A stretch of DNA of 27,684 bases from a virus, in IMG/VR virus record IMGVR_UViG_3300021961_000487, positions 1 to 27,684 of that record; one strand, 5' to 3'. The translations under genes and the position numbers were made by a program. The stretch's first letter is position 1; each line of letters starts with the position of its first letter. Of this stretch, positions 7,738 through 14,802 are shown one piece after another. The notes beneath the pieces are model-generated. The model saw only the letters and a program-made list of their open reading frames with translations. It was not told the origin of the DNA and made no database searches.

Positions 7738-7876
7738 GTTTCTTAGACAATGTCCAAGAACCGTCGCCATTATCTTTCCAAACTAAAACGTCGCCTTCTT
7801 TCCACCCATTCGCTTCTAACAGCTCTGGAGGAAATGTTAATGTACCGTCTTCTTCAACATCTAAAATCCATCTCAT
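7709..7876 (-). CDS. Small AbrB/SpoVT-like protein, 55 aa
   Basis: This short frame is easily missed. It reads MRWILDVEEDGTLTFPPELL, then EANGWKEGDVLVWKDNGDGS, then WTLSKKL and an acidic tail. The pattern (DG.LTFP.ELL...GW.EGD.L.W....GSW.L.K) is that of a swapped-hairpin AbrB/MazE-type domain, usually a DNA-binding or antitoxin fold. It overlaps the upstream SGNH gene by 23 bases and lies six bases from the MazG-like gene. A promoter (7737-7708) lies inside its 3' end. No partner toxin is visible, so a role as transcription regulator or structural element is open. Confidence 0.78.
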   Translation of the reverse strand: MRWILDVEEDGTLTFPPELLEANGWKEGDVLVWKDNGDGSWTLSKKLDNDDEKSV

Positions 7877-8456
7877 TTAATTTCTCCTTGATTCGTTGGG
7901 CAACTATTTTGTTTCCTTCTTCGGTATAGTGATTAACTAATCCTCGATGAAAACTCCAATGATTGCTGAAATTGATATGGCAATCTTCAAATGCTCTTTC
8001 GTAACTAGTTGGACTATGATCTATAGCCAAATATGGAATTTTAATAATAGATTGAATTTCTTTTCTCATCAAATCGTAGATATCTATTTGATATTTTTCG
8101 TCATAATGATATTTGAACCAATTAAACGCAGTGACTACTTTTTCGTCATTGATATTTAGGTTTGATTCTACATCTTTAAAAATTAAATCGCAATCTTTAT
8201 GTAGCTTTGTATTGTGGATAGGATTATTTGTGTGTATTCTAAAAGGACTGGTATGATTTACGATTACTAAATCAAACTTATTTAGATTCTGTGACTTAAT
8301 TTGGTTAAGGATCTTATATTCCCCTACACCGGCTTGAGAAACATTAGTTATGTGAAATTCTTTGGCTAATAGTTGCGGCCAACCGGACGGCCCATCAGGC
8401 CATTTCGCAGAAAAGCTATCTCCTGCTAATAATATTTTTAAATCGTTTTTAGCCAT
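7854..8456 (-). CDS. SGNH/GDSL-like hydrolase family protein, 200 aa
   Basis: The N-terminus has LLAGDSFSAKW (GDS at residues 12-14, block I with the candidate Ser nucleophile). A block II-like SQAGVGEY lies around 40-47, a VIVNHTS near 64-70 resembles block III, and the C-terminal GLVNHYTEEGNKIVA resembles block V with a candidate His. This pattern fits an SGNH esterase or acetyltransferase-like fold acting on glycans or lipids, though the catalytic Asp is not certain. It sits directly after a second, larger SGNH-like gene with a 19-base overlap. The function within a DNA-metabolism operon is unexplained. Confidence 0.72.
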   Translation of the reverse strand: MAKNDLKILLAGDSFSAKWPDGPSGWPQLLAKEFHITNVSQAGVGEYKILNQIKSQNLNKFDLVIVNHTSPFRIHTNNPIHNTKLHKDCDLIFKDVESNLNINDEKVVTAFNWFKYHYDEKYQIDIYDLMRKEIQSIIKIPYLAIDHSPTSYERAFEDCHINFSNHWSFHRGLVNHYTEEGNKIVAQRIKEKLNEMDFRC

Positions 8457-9256
8457 GGTATGAATTTAGTAGCTATTAAATCATGAAATGCTTTGTTATA
8501 ATGTTCTTTGTCTTCTAAAAAATATTTTTTATGATCTATAAATCTCTGTCTAAAGAATGATTCTATTGTTACAGGAGATATTACCGTAGATTTCAGTTTA
8601 GTATAAAAATCAAATCGTTCAGGAAACTGAACTCTATCAGTCATATTGAAAAAATAAATTTTACAACCGTGATCTTCACACATACGATCCATTACTAATA
8701 TATCTTTAAAAAAATCTCGCTGTTCTAGATGCGTGTTTAATTCAAAAAACAGTTTAACTTCCATGTATGAATCTTTTCTAAGATCGGGTTTCATCAGTCC
8801 ATTTTGATAATCAAAATTAATATCAGCAATCTTTCCAAAATCTTCGTATGTTGGTTTGTTTAATAATTGAAATCGATCATCTTTAAAAATTTGATCATAG
8901 TATAGATCGACTAACGGATTCTTTTTCTCGTGTTCTAGTGTAAAAAAGTCTGCCGGCAATATGTCAGTTGAAAGTGTTTCGTTGAAAGCTAACACAAATC
9001 TATTGAAACTGGCCAATAGTACAAACACTTCATCTGTTTCAGGATGTTTATCTAACATTGTGCGTAGCCAATCTGGATATATTCTATTACAAACTCCGGG
9101 TAAAGCATAAACTGAAGTAGGTTTCTGGAATGCTTCAGCATAGCATTCGGCATAGTTATTGTCATTCCACATACTATAGCTGCCAGGACCTAACTTTCCG
9201 GGTTCAGTTACGTATCCGCAGGTATGACTATCACCTAAAAATAATGTTCTACTCAT
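8438..9256 (-). CDS. SGNH-hydrolase-like protein, 272 aa
   Basis: The protein opens with LFLGDSHTCGY, a GDSH block I of the SGNH fold (Ser10 candidate nucleophile). The ALPGVCNRI segment near residues 51-59 could serve as block II, and HYNKAFHDLI near the end could supply the late His. The middle is rich in aromatic and charged residues. Similar proteins occur in marine phages with no tested substrate. It overlaps the 3' SGNH gene and is ATGA-coupled to a small membrane protein upstream. An enzymatic role in cell-surface or modified-sugar chemistry is possible but inferred. Confidence 0.68.
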   Translation of the reverse strand: MSRTLFLGDSHTCGYVTEPGKLGPGSYSMWNDNNYAECYAEAFQKPTSVYALPGVCNRIYPDWLRTMLDKHPETDEVFVLLASFNRFVLAFNETLSTDILPADFFTLEHEKKNPLVDLYYDQIFKDDRFQLLNKPTYEDFGKIADINFDYQNGLMKPDLRKDSYMEVKLFFELNTHLEQRDFFKDILVMDRMCEDHGCKIYFFNMTDRVQFPERFDFYTKLKSTVISPVTIESFFRQRFIDHKKYFLEDKEHYNKAFHDLIATKFIPWLKTI

Positions 9257-9462
9257 GTAATATATCTACTATTCCTATGCTGATCTTCGTAGTACTCTCT
9301 TCTCAGCCTCCGACACTCTTCTTTGACTTCGATGGGGAAATCTGGACTGATTTCAGATATACTACAATCGTAGACTCTAGTCCTAGAATTTCCAAAATCA
9401 GAAAAGAACAGTATACAGATACAGAATATAAGGGCGAGTATTACGATGATTCGATCTCTCAT
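9253..9462 (-). CDS. Small single-span membrane protein, 69 aa
   Basis: I choose the ATG at 9462, which forms an ATGA overlap with the upstream stop and has GAGGAA five bases before it, over a longer start 27 bases upstream. The product begins MRDRIIVILALIFCICILFF, a signal-anchor-like hydrophobic span at residues 5-22, then a polar tail with a conserved-looking VYDCSISEISPDFPIEVKEE segment. Two Cys in the tail could be oxidised outside the membrane. Comparable small proteins occur in cyanophages; function is unknown. Confidence 0.72.
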   Translation of the reverse strand: MRDRIIVILALIFCICILFFSDFGNSRTRVYDCSISEISPDFPIEVKEECRRLRREYYEDQHRNSRYIT

Positions 9463-9653
9463 ATTTCCTCGCTGATCATTAGCTTGCAAAAGAAAGCATC
9501 TTTTTCGTTTTTAAAAAAGAACTTCATATCGTCAGCAGATACTTCAGTAGTGTATTTGTCCCCCGGCAAACCAAAGTGTTCAAGAATTTTGGCACATGTT
9601 TCGTTCCAAAAAACATTACTTTGATTTTTCCAAGGTATTTTAATTTCAGTCAT
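9459..9653 (-). CDS. Small conserved phage protein, 64 aa
   Basis: The 64-residue product contains WNETCAKILEHFGLPGDKYT followed by TEVSADDMKFFF, a block recalled from several marine T4-like phages. No function is known to me. It overlaps the upstream gene by eight bases and the downstream membrane protein by four, so it is a fixed part of the operon. Confidence 0.77.
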   Translation of the reverse strand: MTEIKIPWKNQSNVFWNETCAKILEHFGLPGDKYTTEVSADDMKFFFKNEKDAFFCKLMISEEI

Positions 9654-9849
9654 TAAAATATTTTTCCATTACTTCAAGTTTATCCATATATTCAGCAATC
9701 TGATTAACTTCTTTTTCGATAGCATCCATTAAATCTGTGTGATCGTGAATAGCCATAGGATTGGCTAACATGATATCAACATTCATTTTATGCTTAAGAA
9801 TGTGTGCTCCGAAATGTTGCTTCAATGTTTCTACGATTTCTTTTTTCAT
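9646..9849 (-). CDS. Small conserved phage protein, 67 aa
   Basis: The 67-residue helical protein carries KHKMNVDIMLANPMAIHDHT followed by DLMDAIEKEVNQIAEYMDKL, a conserved pattern in cyanophages and pelagiphages. The Met/His-rich stretch is notable but not a proven metal site. The start forms ATGA with the HIT-family gene. Function is unknown. Confidence 0.8.
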   Translation of the reverse strand: MKKEIVETLKQHFGAHILKHKMNVDIMLANPMAIHDHTDLMDAIEKEVNQIAEYMDKLEVMEKYFND

Positions 9850-10244
9850 TTTGATTTCCTATAATTTCCCTTTTCAGGAATAACATGTCTTACACCCCCT
9901 GTGGGATCTTCCATATCTCCGGTACGCCGGGGAATTAAATGAACGTGTGGCCATGGAACTGTCTGACCAGCTGCCGTGCCATAATTAAATCCAATATTAA
10001 ACCCGTCGCACCTTCCATCTTTAACCATCTTTAATCCGTCTACTACGGCATATTCAAACGCATCCATAAGTACTGCTACCGTGTTATATTTAGGCACAAA
10101 TAAAACGTGACCTTCTGTTACTGGATATTTGTCAGCGAACACTTTAACATGATAATCTTCTTCGATGAGATTGTCCCAGGGAGCATCGCCGTCCTCAATA
10201 AAAGGAGGCTGATCCTTTATAACTTTAACAGTATCGTCGTTCAT
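9846..10244 (-). CDS. HIT-family protein with altered triad
   Basis: HIT proteins bind and hydrolyse nucleotide phosphoramidates or dinucleotides. The YPVTEGHVLFVPK block (residues 40-52) and NIGFNYGTAAGQTVPWPHVH (83-102) with LIPRR after it match the family. In the HxHxH signature the first His is replaced by Trp98 (W-P-H-V-H), while His100 and His102 remain. The middle His, the usual nucleophile, should be His100. The change could alter activity or substrate. The 132-residue length is normal. It is ATGA-coupled on both sides. Confidence 0.85.
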   Translation of the reverse strand: MNDDTVKVIKDQPPFIEDGDAPWDNLIEEDYHVKVFADKYPVTEGHVLFVPKYNTVAVLMDAFEYAVVDGLKMVKDGRCDGFNIGFNYGTAAGQTVPWPHVHLIPRRTGDMEDPTGGVRHVIPEKGNYRKSK

Positions 10245-10468
10245 CGTTGAAATTCCTTACGTTCTTGCGGCAATGAATCTTCTTTAATAACAAATTCTCT
10301 CCCCATAAGGCTTCCGAAGAATACCTTTGTATTTTCTTTGTATACCATACGAAGCTTTACAGTTTGAAATGCTACTTCTAAAAACGCTCGAGGTTTATAA
10401 TTAAGAATATGTGCTTCGACATCTTTACCATTGTCTGTACAGCGAATTTTTATTTTAGCATCTATCAT
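10241..10468 (-). CDS. Small conserved hypothetical protein, 75 aa
   Basis: Two ATGs are possible; I choose 10468 because it forms an ATGA overlap with the phosphoribosyltransferase stop and has GGTGG just upstream, giving 75 residues starting MIDAKIKIRC. The product is strand-rich (ILNYKPRAFLEVAFQTVKLR, then KVFFGSLMGREFVIKE), suggesting a small beta-barrel. Family and function are not recognised. Confidence 0.72.
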   Translation of the reverse strand: MIDAKIKIRCTDNGKDVEAHILNYKPRAFLEVAFQTVKLRMVYKENTKVFFGSLMGREFVIKEDSLPQERKEFQR

Positions 10469-11034
10469 TTTGTCCACCATTCTTCGAAAGGAAACTCAAT
10501 CCATACAGGTTTTTCTGCTTTATTAATTTCTTCACCGACGTAATCCATCTTAACTTCAGACTTGCTGGCTAGATTATCAAATATAGTAGCGAACCGAACG
10601 TTATTGTTCCATATATTGTCCCATTCTGGATCATTGGGGAAGCATCCGCTAGGCCAATCTTTTAAAATCCAATTAATGGTAGCTCCAGTATCGTTAATAT
10701 CGTCGACGATTAATATCTGTTTGGCTGTGTCGTTTTCAAACAAAGACATAGGATTGCCTTCATAGAAATCAACTTCGTGGTGGGGATTTCCGAAAGCATC
10801 TTCAGCCATCCACAGATTGCTTTCAGTAGCATGTTCACCACCGTTGTCTCTGAGACTTACTTTCAATGCTTCGCAAGGTATATTAAAATATTGACTGATC
10901 ATAACAGCAGGAAGAAGACCTCCCCGTGTAATACCAACTACATAATCGGGACGCCAACTACCTAAACTGATATCTCGGCAAATTTTTGAAACTAATCCTT
11001 GGAATTCTATCCAACTAACTTTACGCTTTAACAT
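10465..11034 (-). CDS. Type I phosphoribosyltransferase
   Basis: The PRPP-binding motif ILIVDDINDTGATI (residues 107-120) with its paired Asp residues, plus the N-terminal GITRGGLLPA (35-44) loop, identify a type I PRTase, closest in style to xanthine/hypoxanthine PRTases. These enzymes move a base onto PRPP (or the reverse) and belong to salvage pathways. In this genome it might recycle purines freed from host DNA, or act on a deazapurine, which is speculation. The 189-residue length is a little above the small-PRTase average owing to an insert near 80-105. Confidence 0.88.
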   Translation of the reverse strand: MLKRKVSWIEFQGLVSKICRDISLGSWRPDYVVGITRGGLLPAVMISQYFNIPCEALKVSLRDNGGEHATESNLWMAEDAFGNPHHEVDFYEGNPMSLFENDTAKQILIVDDINDTGATINWILKDWPSGCFPNDPEWDNIWNNNVRFATIFDNLASKSEVKMDYVGEEINKAEKPVWIEFPFEEWWTK

Positions 11035-11485
11035 TAGACTCCTTACGTTGTGCTATATATTTTTCGTTTTGTATCCATTGATCGTTAACAAGAAATCCCC
11101 AATCTCTTTTTTGAGGCCCGGGCATGAATAACGTCCAAGCAGTTACTCCATCTTTTAGCTCGATGCGATGATAACTGTTCGGACTACAAATTCTGAAATG
11201 ACCGGGCCCACGCCAGTATTTTATTTCGTTAATTTTTTTACCTAGGGTGTTAAACACTGGTACCCATTCGTAGTAACCACCAGCGAGAATTAGTGTAGCA
11301 TACGGCCATGGATGATCGTGAACATCATCAGGATCACCTTTTAAGAACTTATGTAAGAATATGTTAAAGGGAAAACGCTCGCGATCTTTAAGAAAAAGAT
11401 AGTAGCGTTCTAGGTAGGGTTCGTTATCGACCCTATCCATGATGATACGTTTACGGCCTAGTCGTTCAAGCAGTTTCAACAACAT
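11021..11485 (-). CDS. Cupin-like metal-binding protein
   Basis: I place the start at ATG 11485, preceded by GAGG at a six-base spacing, rather than a TTG six codons upstream. The 154-residue protein has a DDVHDHPWPYATLILAGGYY block (His56 and His58) and SYHRIEL (His106), the arrangement of a cupin metal site, then WTLFMPGPQKRDWGF. The fold suggests a metal-dependent oxygenase, isomerase or binding protein; no substrate is indicated. A comparable phage family is recalled without function. It overlaps the upstream glycosylase gene by 20 bases. Confidence 0.75.
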   Translation of the reverse strand: MLLKLLERLGRKRIIMDRVDNEPYLERYYLFLKDRERFPFNIFLHKFLKGDPDDVHDHPWPYATLILAGGYYEWVPVFNTLGKKINEIKYWRGPGHFRICSPNSYHRIELKDGVTAWTLFMPGPQKRDWGFLVNDQWIQNEKYIAQRKESNVKA

Positions 11486-11903
11486 TAAATACCTCTTCTT
11501 CAAGATAGCGTTTTAGTTCTTTATCCGTAGGCTCAACGGTGTAGTTTTGTTTGAAAAAGATTTCATAACTATCGCTACCGTATTTGCCAATGCCGTATAA
11601 CATTTTAGCATCGTTTCCGTCCCAAGTCAAGAAATCGGCAGTCATTCGTTTGAGTCTTTTGAAACGAGTGTTATACATTCCTAAAGGCCAAATTACTTCT
11701 TTAACTTCATCTTCCATAGCCCAAAGAAACTCTCCAGGTCCTGGCCAACGATCTAAGAAAAGAGGCAGCACATATTTGACTGCTTTTCGCCCAGTTTGAT
11801 TTAGCATGATAACAGCTACCATATGTTGCCAAGCCCACTCTCGACGATCGGTGGCCGGCAACTGCTGTTGTACCATGAGATCGTCTCTCAGTGCTTGTGT
11901 CAT
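11466..11903 (-). CDS. MBD4-like HhH-GPD DNA glycosylase
   Basis: The protein matches the catalytic domain of MBD4, which removes thymine or uracil opposite guanine. LNQTGRKAVKYVLPLFLDRW (residues 34-53) fits the N-terminal helices, WPLGMYNTRFKRLKR (72-86) follows, and the helix-hairpin-helix GIGKYGSDSYEIF (104-116) is almost the MBD4 sequence. The catalytic Asp is present as Asp127 in PTDKEL. At 145 residues it is a bare catalytic domain. It could repair deaminated bases in phage DNA or act on modified DNA. No Fe-S cysteine cluster (as in MutY/Nth) is present. Confidence 0.86.
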   Translation of the reverse strand: MTQALRDDLMVQQQLPATDRREWAWQHMVAVIMLNQTGRKAVKYVLPLFLDRWPGPGEFLWAMEDEVKEVIWPLGMYNTRFKRLKRMTADFLTWDGNDAKMLYGIGKYGSDSYEIFFKQNYTVEPTDKELKRYLEEEVFNVVETA

Positions 11904-12019
11904 TGGCGTTCTCTTATTATTCCTATTACTGAAAAAATAAGACCTAGTGCTAGTACAACATGATCCATGCTTACTATACTAATGACTCCGCAGATTAGAG
12001 CTAATATATACCAAATCAT
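11900..12019 (-). CDS. 39-residue membrane miniprotein
   Basis: This tiny frame encodes MIWYILALICGVISIVSMDH, then VVLALGLIFSVIGIIRERQ: two hydrophobic segments (about 2-17 and 20-34) separated by Met-Asp-His, with a positively charged tail. Its start forms ATGA with the stop of the upstream gene and its stop forms ATGA with the start of the glycosylase gene, so coding is strongly supported despite its size. It may be a membrane hairpin, perhaps acting on the host membrane; function is unknown. Confidence 0.82.
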   Translation of the reverse strand: MIWYILALICGVISIVSMDHVVLALGLIFSVIGIIRERQ

Positions 12020-12231
12020 GTTTTATCTTGTAGCCACATATCTACTTTTGCTTCTGCTTCTTCCTGCGTAACAGCATACGCATAGATCCAAAAGCAATCG
12101 TCTTTGCCTTTGACATCAAAAGGCACAGGACCATTAAACAGTATACCATCTTCTAGCATACGCTTTACTTCAAACTTTTTTAAATTTTTCGCACGATTAA
12201 TTAGATCGTTAGCCATATCTACAGAATTCAT
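12016..12231 (-). CDS. Small conserved hypothetical protein, 71 aa
   Basis: The 71-residue protein has a helical N-terminal half and a GKDDCFWIYAYAVTQEEAEA C-terminal block recalled from short phage proteins. No domain with known function is recognised. It is coupled by ATGA to folE upstream and to the 39-residue membrane protein downstream. Confidence 0.75.
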   Translation of the reverse strand: MNSVDMANDLINRAKNLKKFEVKRMLEDGILFNGPVPFDVKGKDDCFWIYAYAVTQEEAEAKVDMWLQDKT

Positions 12232-13052
12232 CTCGGGGCAAACTCCTGTTGTAGTTTAATATTGTCAAAGAACTCTTTCTTAGTATCGCCATCTTCTTTG
12301 AAAGCACCTTTTAATACTGTAGTTTGAGTCAATGATGAATGCGCCATGATGCCGCGATTCTCGCAGCATCCATGTACTGCTTGAATATACACGCCTAGGT
12401 CTTTGGCTCCTGTGGCTTTTTCGATTTCCCTAGCAATGTCATTAGCAAGTTCCTCCTGGAGAGTACCTCGACGGGCACACCACTGAGCGATCCTTGTATA
12501 CTTGCTAAGTCCGATGAGTTTCTGAGCCGCAATAATACCAATATAAGCAACGCCACTAACGGGTTGGTGATGATGGCTACACATACTGCGAAGCTCGCTA
12601 CGAACAACCAACATACCTTCATAACGATCCGCCGAATCGTTGGGGAAACTTGTTGCGTCTGGTGCTGGGTCATATCTACCTGCCATTATTTCGTTAAAAT
12701 ACATTTTAGCCAACCGACGTGCTGTGCCCTGACTATTAGGATCGTTTTCTCGATCAATAAGTAACCTATCGAGCACTAGTTCAAATGCTTCGGTTGCTTC
12801 GTCGATTAGCTTTGCTTTATCTTCTTCGCTAATATAGTCACTGATGTTATCGCCTGCCCAGAAACGTTTTTTATCACGTTTCATCTTAAAGCGGATCGCA
12901 TCGCCTAAGTATGCTTCTTGATAGCCTTTATCAGACATCATATCTGAAGCTTTTACATATACTTCTTTACCTAGAGGTTCGTATTCATCTTTCTTAAAGG
13001 ATCTATCGATGGGTTCGTTTATGATAGGATCTGGTTTAAATTCGCTGGTCAA
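12228..13052 (-). CDS. folE: GTP cyclohydrolase I (FolE), N-terminally extended
   Basis: FolE converts GTP to dihydroneopterin triphosphate, the entry step to 7-deazaguanines and folates. Motifs include SMCSHHHQPVSGVAYIGI (residues 156-173; zinc ligands Cys158 and His161), GLSKYTRI (181-188), LQEEL and AVHGCCENRGI (225-235; zinc Cys229 or 230). The usual Glu after the first Cys is Ser here. The start must be TTG at 13052: an in-frame TAA lies directly before it, and GGAG is eight bases upstream. About 80 extra N-terminal residues precede the catalytic domain, making it longer than the bacterial form. Confidence 0.95.
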   Translation of the reverse strand: MTSEFKPDPIINEPIDRSFKKDEYEPLGKEVYVKASDMMSDKGYQEAYLGDAIRFKMKRDKKRFWAGDNISDYISEEDKAKLIDEATEAFELVLDRLLIDRENDPNSQGTARRLAKMYFNEIMAGRYDPAPDATSFPNDSADRYEGMLVVRSELRSMCSHHHQPVSGVAYIGIIAAQKLIGLSKYTRIAQWCARRGTLQEELANDIAREIEKATGAKDLGVYIQAVHGCCENRGIMAHSSLTQTTVLKGAFKEDGDTKKEFFDNIKLQQEFAPR

Positions 13053-13093
13053 TTATTGTTCTCCGAGTTAATGACGTGGATGTCATGTAATAG

Positions 13094-14188
13094 TTATTTT
13101 AACATCTTTAATAGATTGTCGCAACTGAAATAATTCTCAGTTAACGCATGTACCTGTTTATTTAGGCTTGGAAGGAATTTTTCATAATTTTCCATATACT
13201 GGACAATCTTATGACAAACTTCTTTTCTATGAACTTCGTAGGATTCGTAACTCTCCGTCCACTCTGAGGGATATTTAAATGTATCAAATGCCATCTCACT
13301 ATAACTTAGTCTGTCCGGAACCATGGGAATAGCATCAACTATCGCACCTTCATACCAACTGATACCTAGTGTTTCTTGTAGATTAGCACTGAATACCAGT
13401 TTAGATTCACCTAATAGGTTATGATATTCGTTTTTAGTCAGCGGATATTCTTGACATACACGGAATTCATATTGCGGCAAATGCTTTTTAAGATCTTCAA
13501 AGATCGGTAATTGCTTTTCTGGAGCGATGCGATGCGGGAAAAGAATAAGATCACGCTTAGGCATATTCTTATACATCAGCAATGTATCTGCCATATACTC
13601 CATAGGCCATCCTGAGCGGACATATTTTCCACTTTCTAGCATATCTGCTTTATCTTCTTCTTCCCAAGGATTTTCAACAAGCCCGTCATTTAGTAGATTA
13701 TGATGGAACATGTCAATATGAAAGTTAGTGGCAAAGTAATTATGGTCAATGGCTGCGAAGAATGATTTCTCGGCATGCCTAACCCACGGAGCATTACCAA
13801 TAAGTCTTCCTAAGAAGTCTTGAGGATCATAACTACCAGCATGCCATAGAGCATGGATCTTGATCTTAATACCAAGAAGTTCGCTCATGTATTTTAAATT
13901 TATGATGCCAGGATGCCAAGCATCAGTAAAAATAAAATGATCCCCATGCTTAACTGATCCGGATGTAAATAAACGACTGAATTCTTCAACTTGTCGAGAC
14001 TTGTATATATTAGTCCCCCCAAAATTAAGAAAGGCGCCAGGAGTAGTGGCAGCAGGAATATCCTCAGGGCCAGATATAACTTGAACATCGTGTCCTCTCT
14101 TTCGCAGCAAGGCAGGCAAGTGGGATTTCCACTCGCCTGTATATCTTGTTTCAACGGCTTCTAAGTCAACAAGAAATATTTTAGCCAT
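13094..14188 (-). CDS. GT4-like glycosyltransferase
   Basis: The 364-residue protein has a GT-B architecture: an N-terminal Rossmann-like half (MAKIFLVDLEAVETRYTGEW, then GHDVQVISG) and a nucleotide-sugar half with ILFPHRIAPEKQ (215-226) and ANLQETLGISWYEGAI (268-283). The latter contains the E-x7-E motif (Glu272 and Glu280) of retaining GT4 enzymes. Substrate is unknown. Its place between folE and the queD-like gene, in a genome with a DpdA-like enzyme, raises the possibility that it sugar-coats the modified base, but capsid or cell-surface glycosylation is equally possible. It overlaps the next upstream gene by eight bases. Confidence 0.87.
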   Translation of the reverse strand: MAKIFLVDLEAVETRYTGEWKSHLPALLRKRGHDVQVISGPEDIPAATTPGAFLNFGGTNIYKSRQVEEFSRLFTSGSVKHGDHFIFTDAWHPGIINLKYMSELLGIKIKIHALWHAGSYDPQDFLGRLIGNAPWVRHAEKSFFAAIDHNYFATNFHIDMFHHNLLNDGLVENPWEEEDKADMLESGKYVRSGWPMEYMADTLLMYKNMPKRDLILFPHRIAPEKQLPIFEDLKKHLPQYEFRVCQEYPLTKNEYHNLLGESKLVFSANLQETLGISWYEGAIVDAIPMVPDRLSYSEMAFDTFKYPSEWTESYESYEVHRKEVCHKIVQYMENYEKFLPSLNKQVHALTENYFSCDNLLKMLK

Positions 14189-14384
14189 AACGCTTTTGAT
14201 AAGGCTTATAGCCTCGGTTATTATTATCCCAACGTCTTGGTGGACGTTGACTGTTTACGAACGCACGATAATTTTCATTATCTTTGTTATATAGATGTGC
14301 GGGATTAAAATCACGCAACTCAAAACGGCAAAAATCTAAGTAACGGTCGAGATCGTCAAAAATTTTCTCAACTTGCGGTTTCAT
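14181..14384 (-). CDS. Small conserved phage protein, 67 aa
   Basis: The likely start is the ATG at 14384 with AAGGAAA at about seven bases upstream, not one 39 codons earlier that would run deep into the queD-like gene. The product, beginning MKPQVEKIFDDLDRYLDFCR, has an acidic N-terminal helix and a basic, Asn/Arg/Tyr-rich tail that could bind nucleic acid. Such proteins are recalled from marine phages; function is unknown. Confidence 0.75.
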   Translation of the reverse strand: MKPQVEKIFDDLDRYLDFCRFELRDFNPAHLYNKDNENYRAFVNSQRPPRRWDNNNRGYKPYQKRYG

Positions 14385-14403
14385 CGTGATATTTCCTTTT
14401 AAT

Positions 14404-14802
14404 TTAGTATTTGATGAATGAACCATTTTCTCCATCTTCGGAGACCTCAATCCAAACCTCACGGTCTGGATATTTTGCGTGAATCTGAGCGTATAAATCA
14501 TCGCTCATCATCTCACAACTTTTGTAGTCTAGCGACAATACACCTTCGTTGCTAGAATACAGTTTTTCGAGCCATCGCTTGAATTGTATAAATTCCACAT
14601 CTCTGTCATTGTGGGTGACACTAAGCCAAACCCTAAAGTGAAAAATATGGCGATGAGGATTAGCCAAAAACGAAACATCATATTCATCTCCTGTTGCTAG
14701 GTTGGGGTCTGTTGCGGCTGCGGGATACTTGTGGATACCTTCTTTGCGGAAAGTGACCCAAATCATTTTATTGGGTCGAACGTCTTGTCGAATAGTTGTC
14801 AT
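14404..14802 (-). CDS. queD: QueD-like 6-carboxytetrahydropterin synthase family protein
   Basis: The order of blocks matches the QueD/PTPS fold: GIHKYPAA (candidate first metal His24), PHRHIFHFRVWLSV (His50, 52, 55; the HGH-type zinc block), DVEFIQFKRWLEKLY (the DF..LK helix), LDYKSCEMMSDDLYAQI (the LDH..LN..TAE region) and a C-terminal WIEVSEDGENG (the E-containing strand). Several canonical residues differ, so it is a divergent member. In the pathway it would make 6-carboxytetrahydropterin from FolE product for QueE. Assignment rests on motif order and genome context with folE, queE and dpdA. A TTGATT/TATAAT promoter lies 50-75 bases upstream. Confidence 0.6.
   Translation of the reverse strand: MTTIRQDVRPNKMIWVTFRKEGIHKYPAAATDPNLATGDEYDVSFLANPHRHIFHFRVWLSVTHNDRDVEFIQFKRWLEKLYSSNEGVLSLDYKSCEMMSDDLYAQIHAKYPDREVWIEVSEDGENGSFIKY

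Noticed and set aside
9130-9624. 164-codon open frame on the plus strand
   Set aside because: It is antisense to three supported minus-strand genes, is Ser/Ile-rich with no recognisable domain, and has no ribosome site.
13053-13093. Short inverted repeat (ATGAC/GTCAT) between the glycosyltransferase and folE
   Set aside because: Only five base pairs and no T run, too weak to call a terminator or regulatory hairpin.
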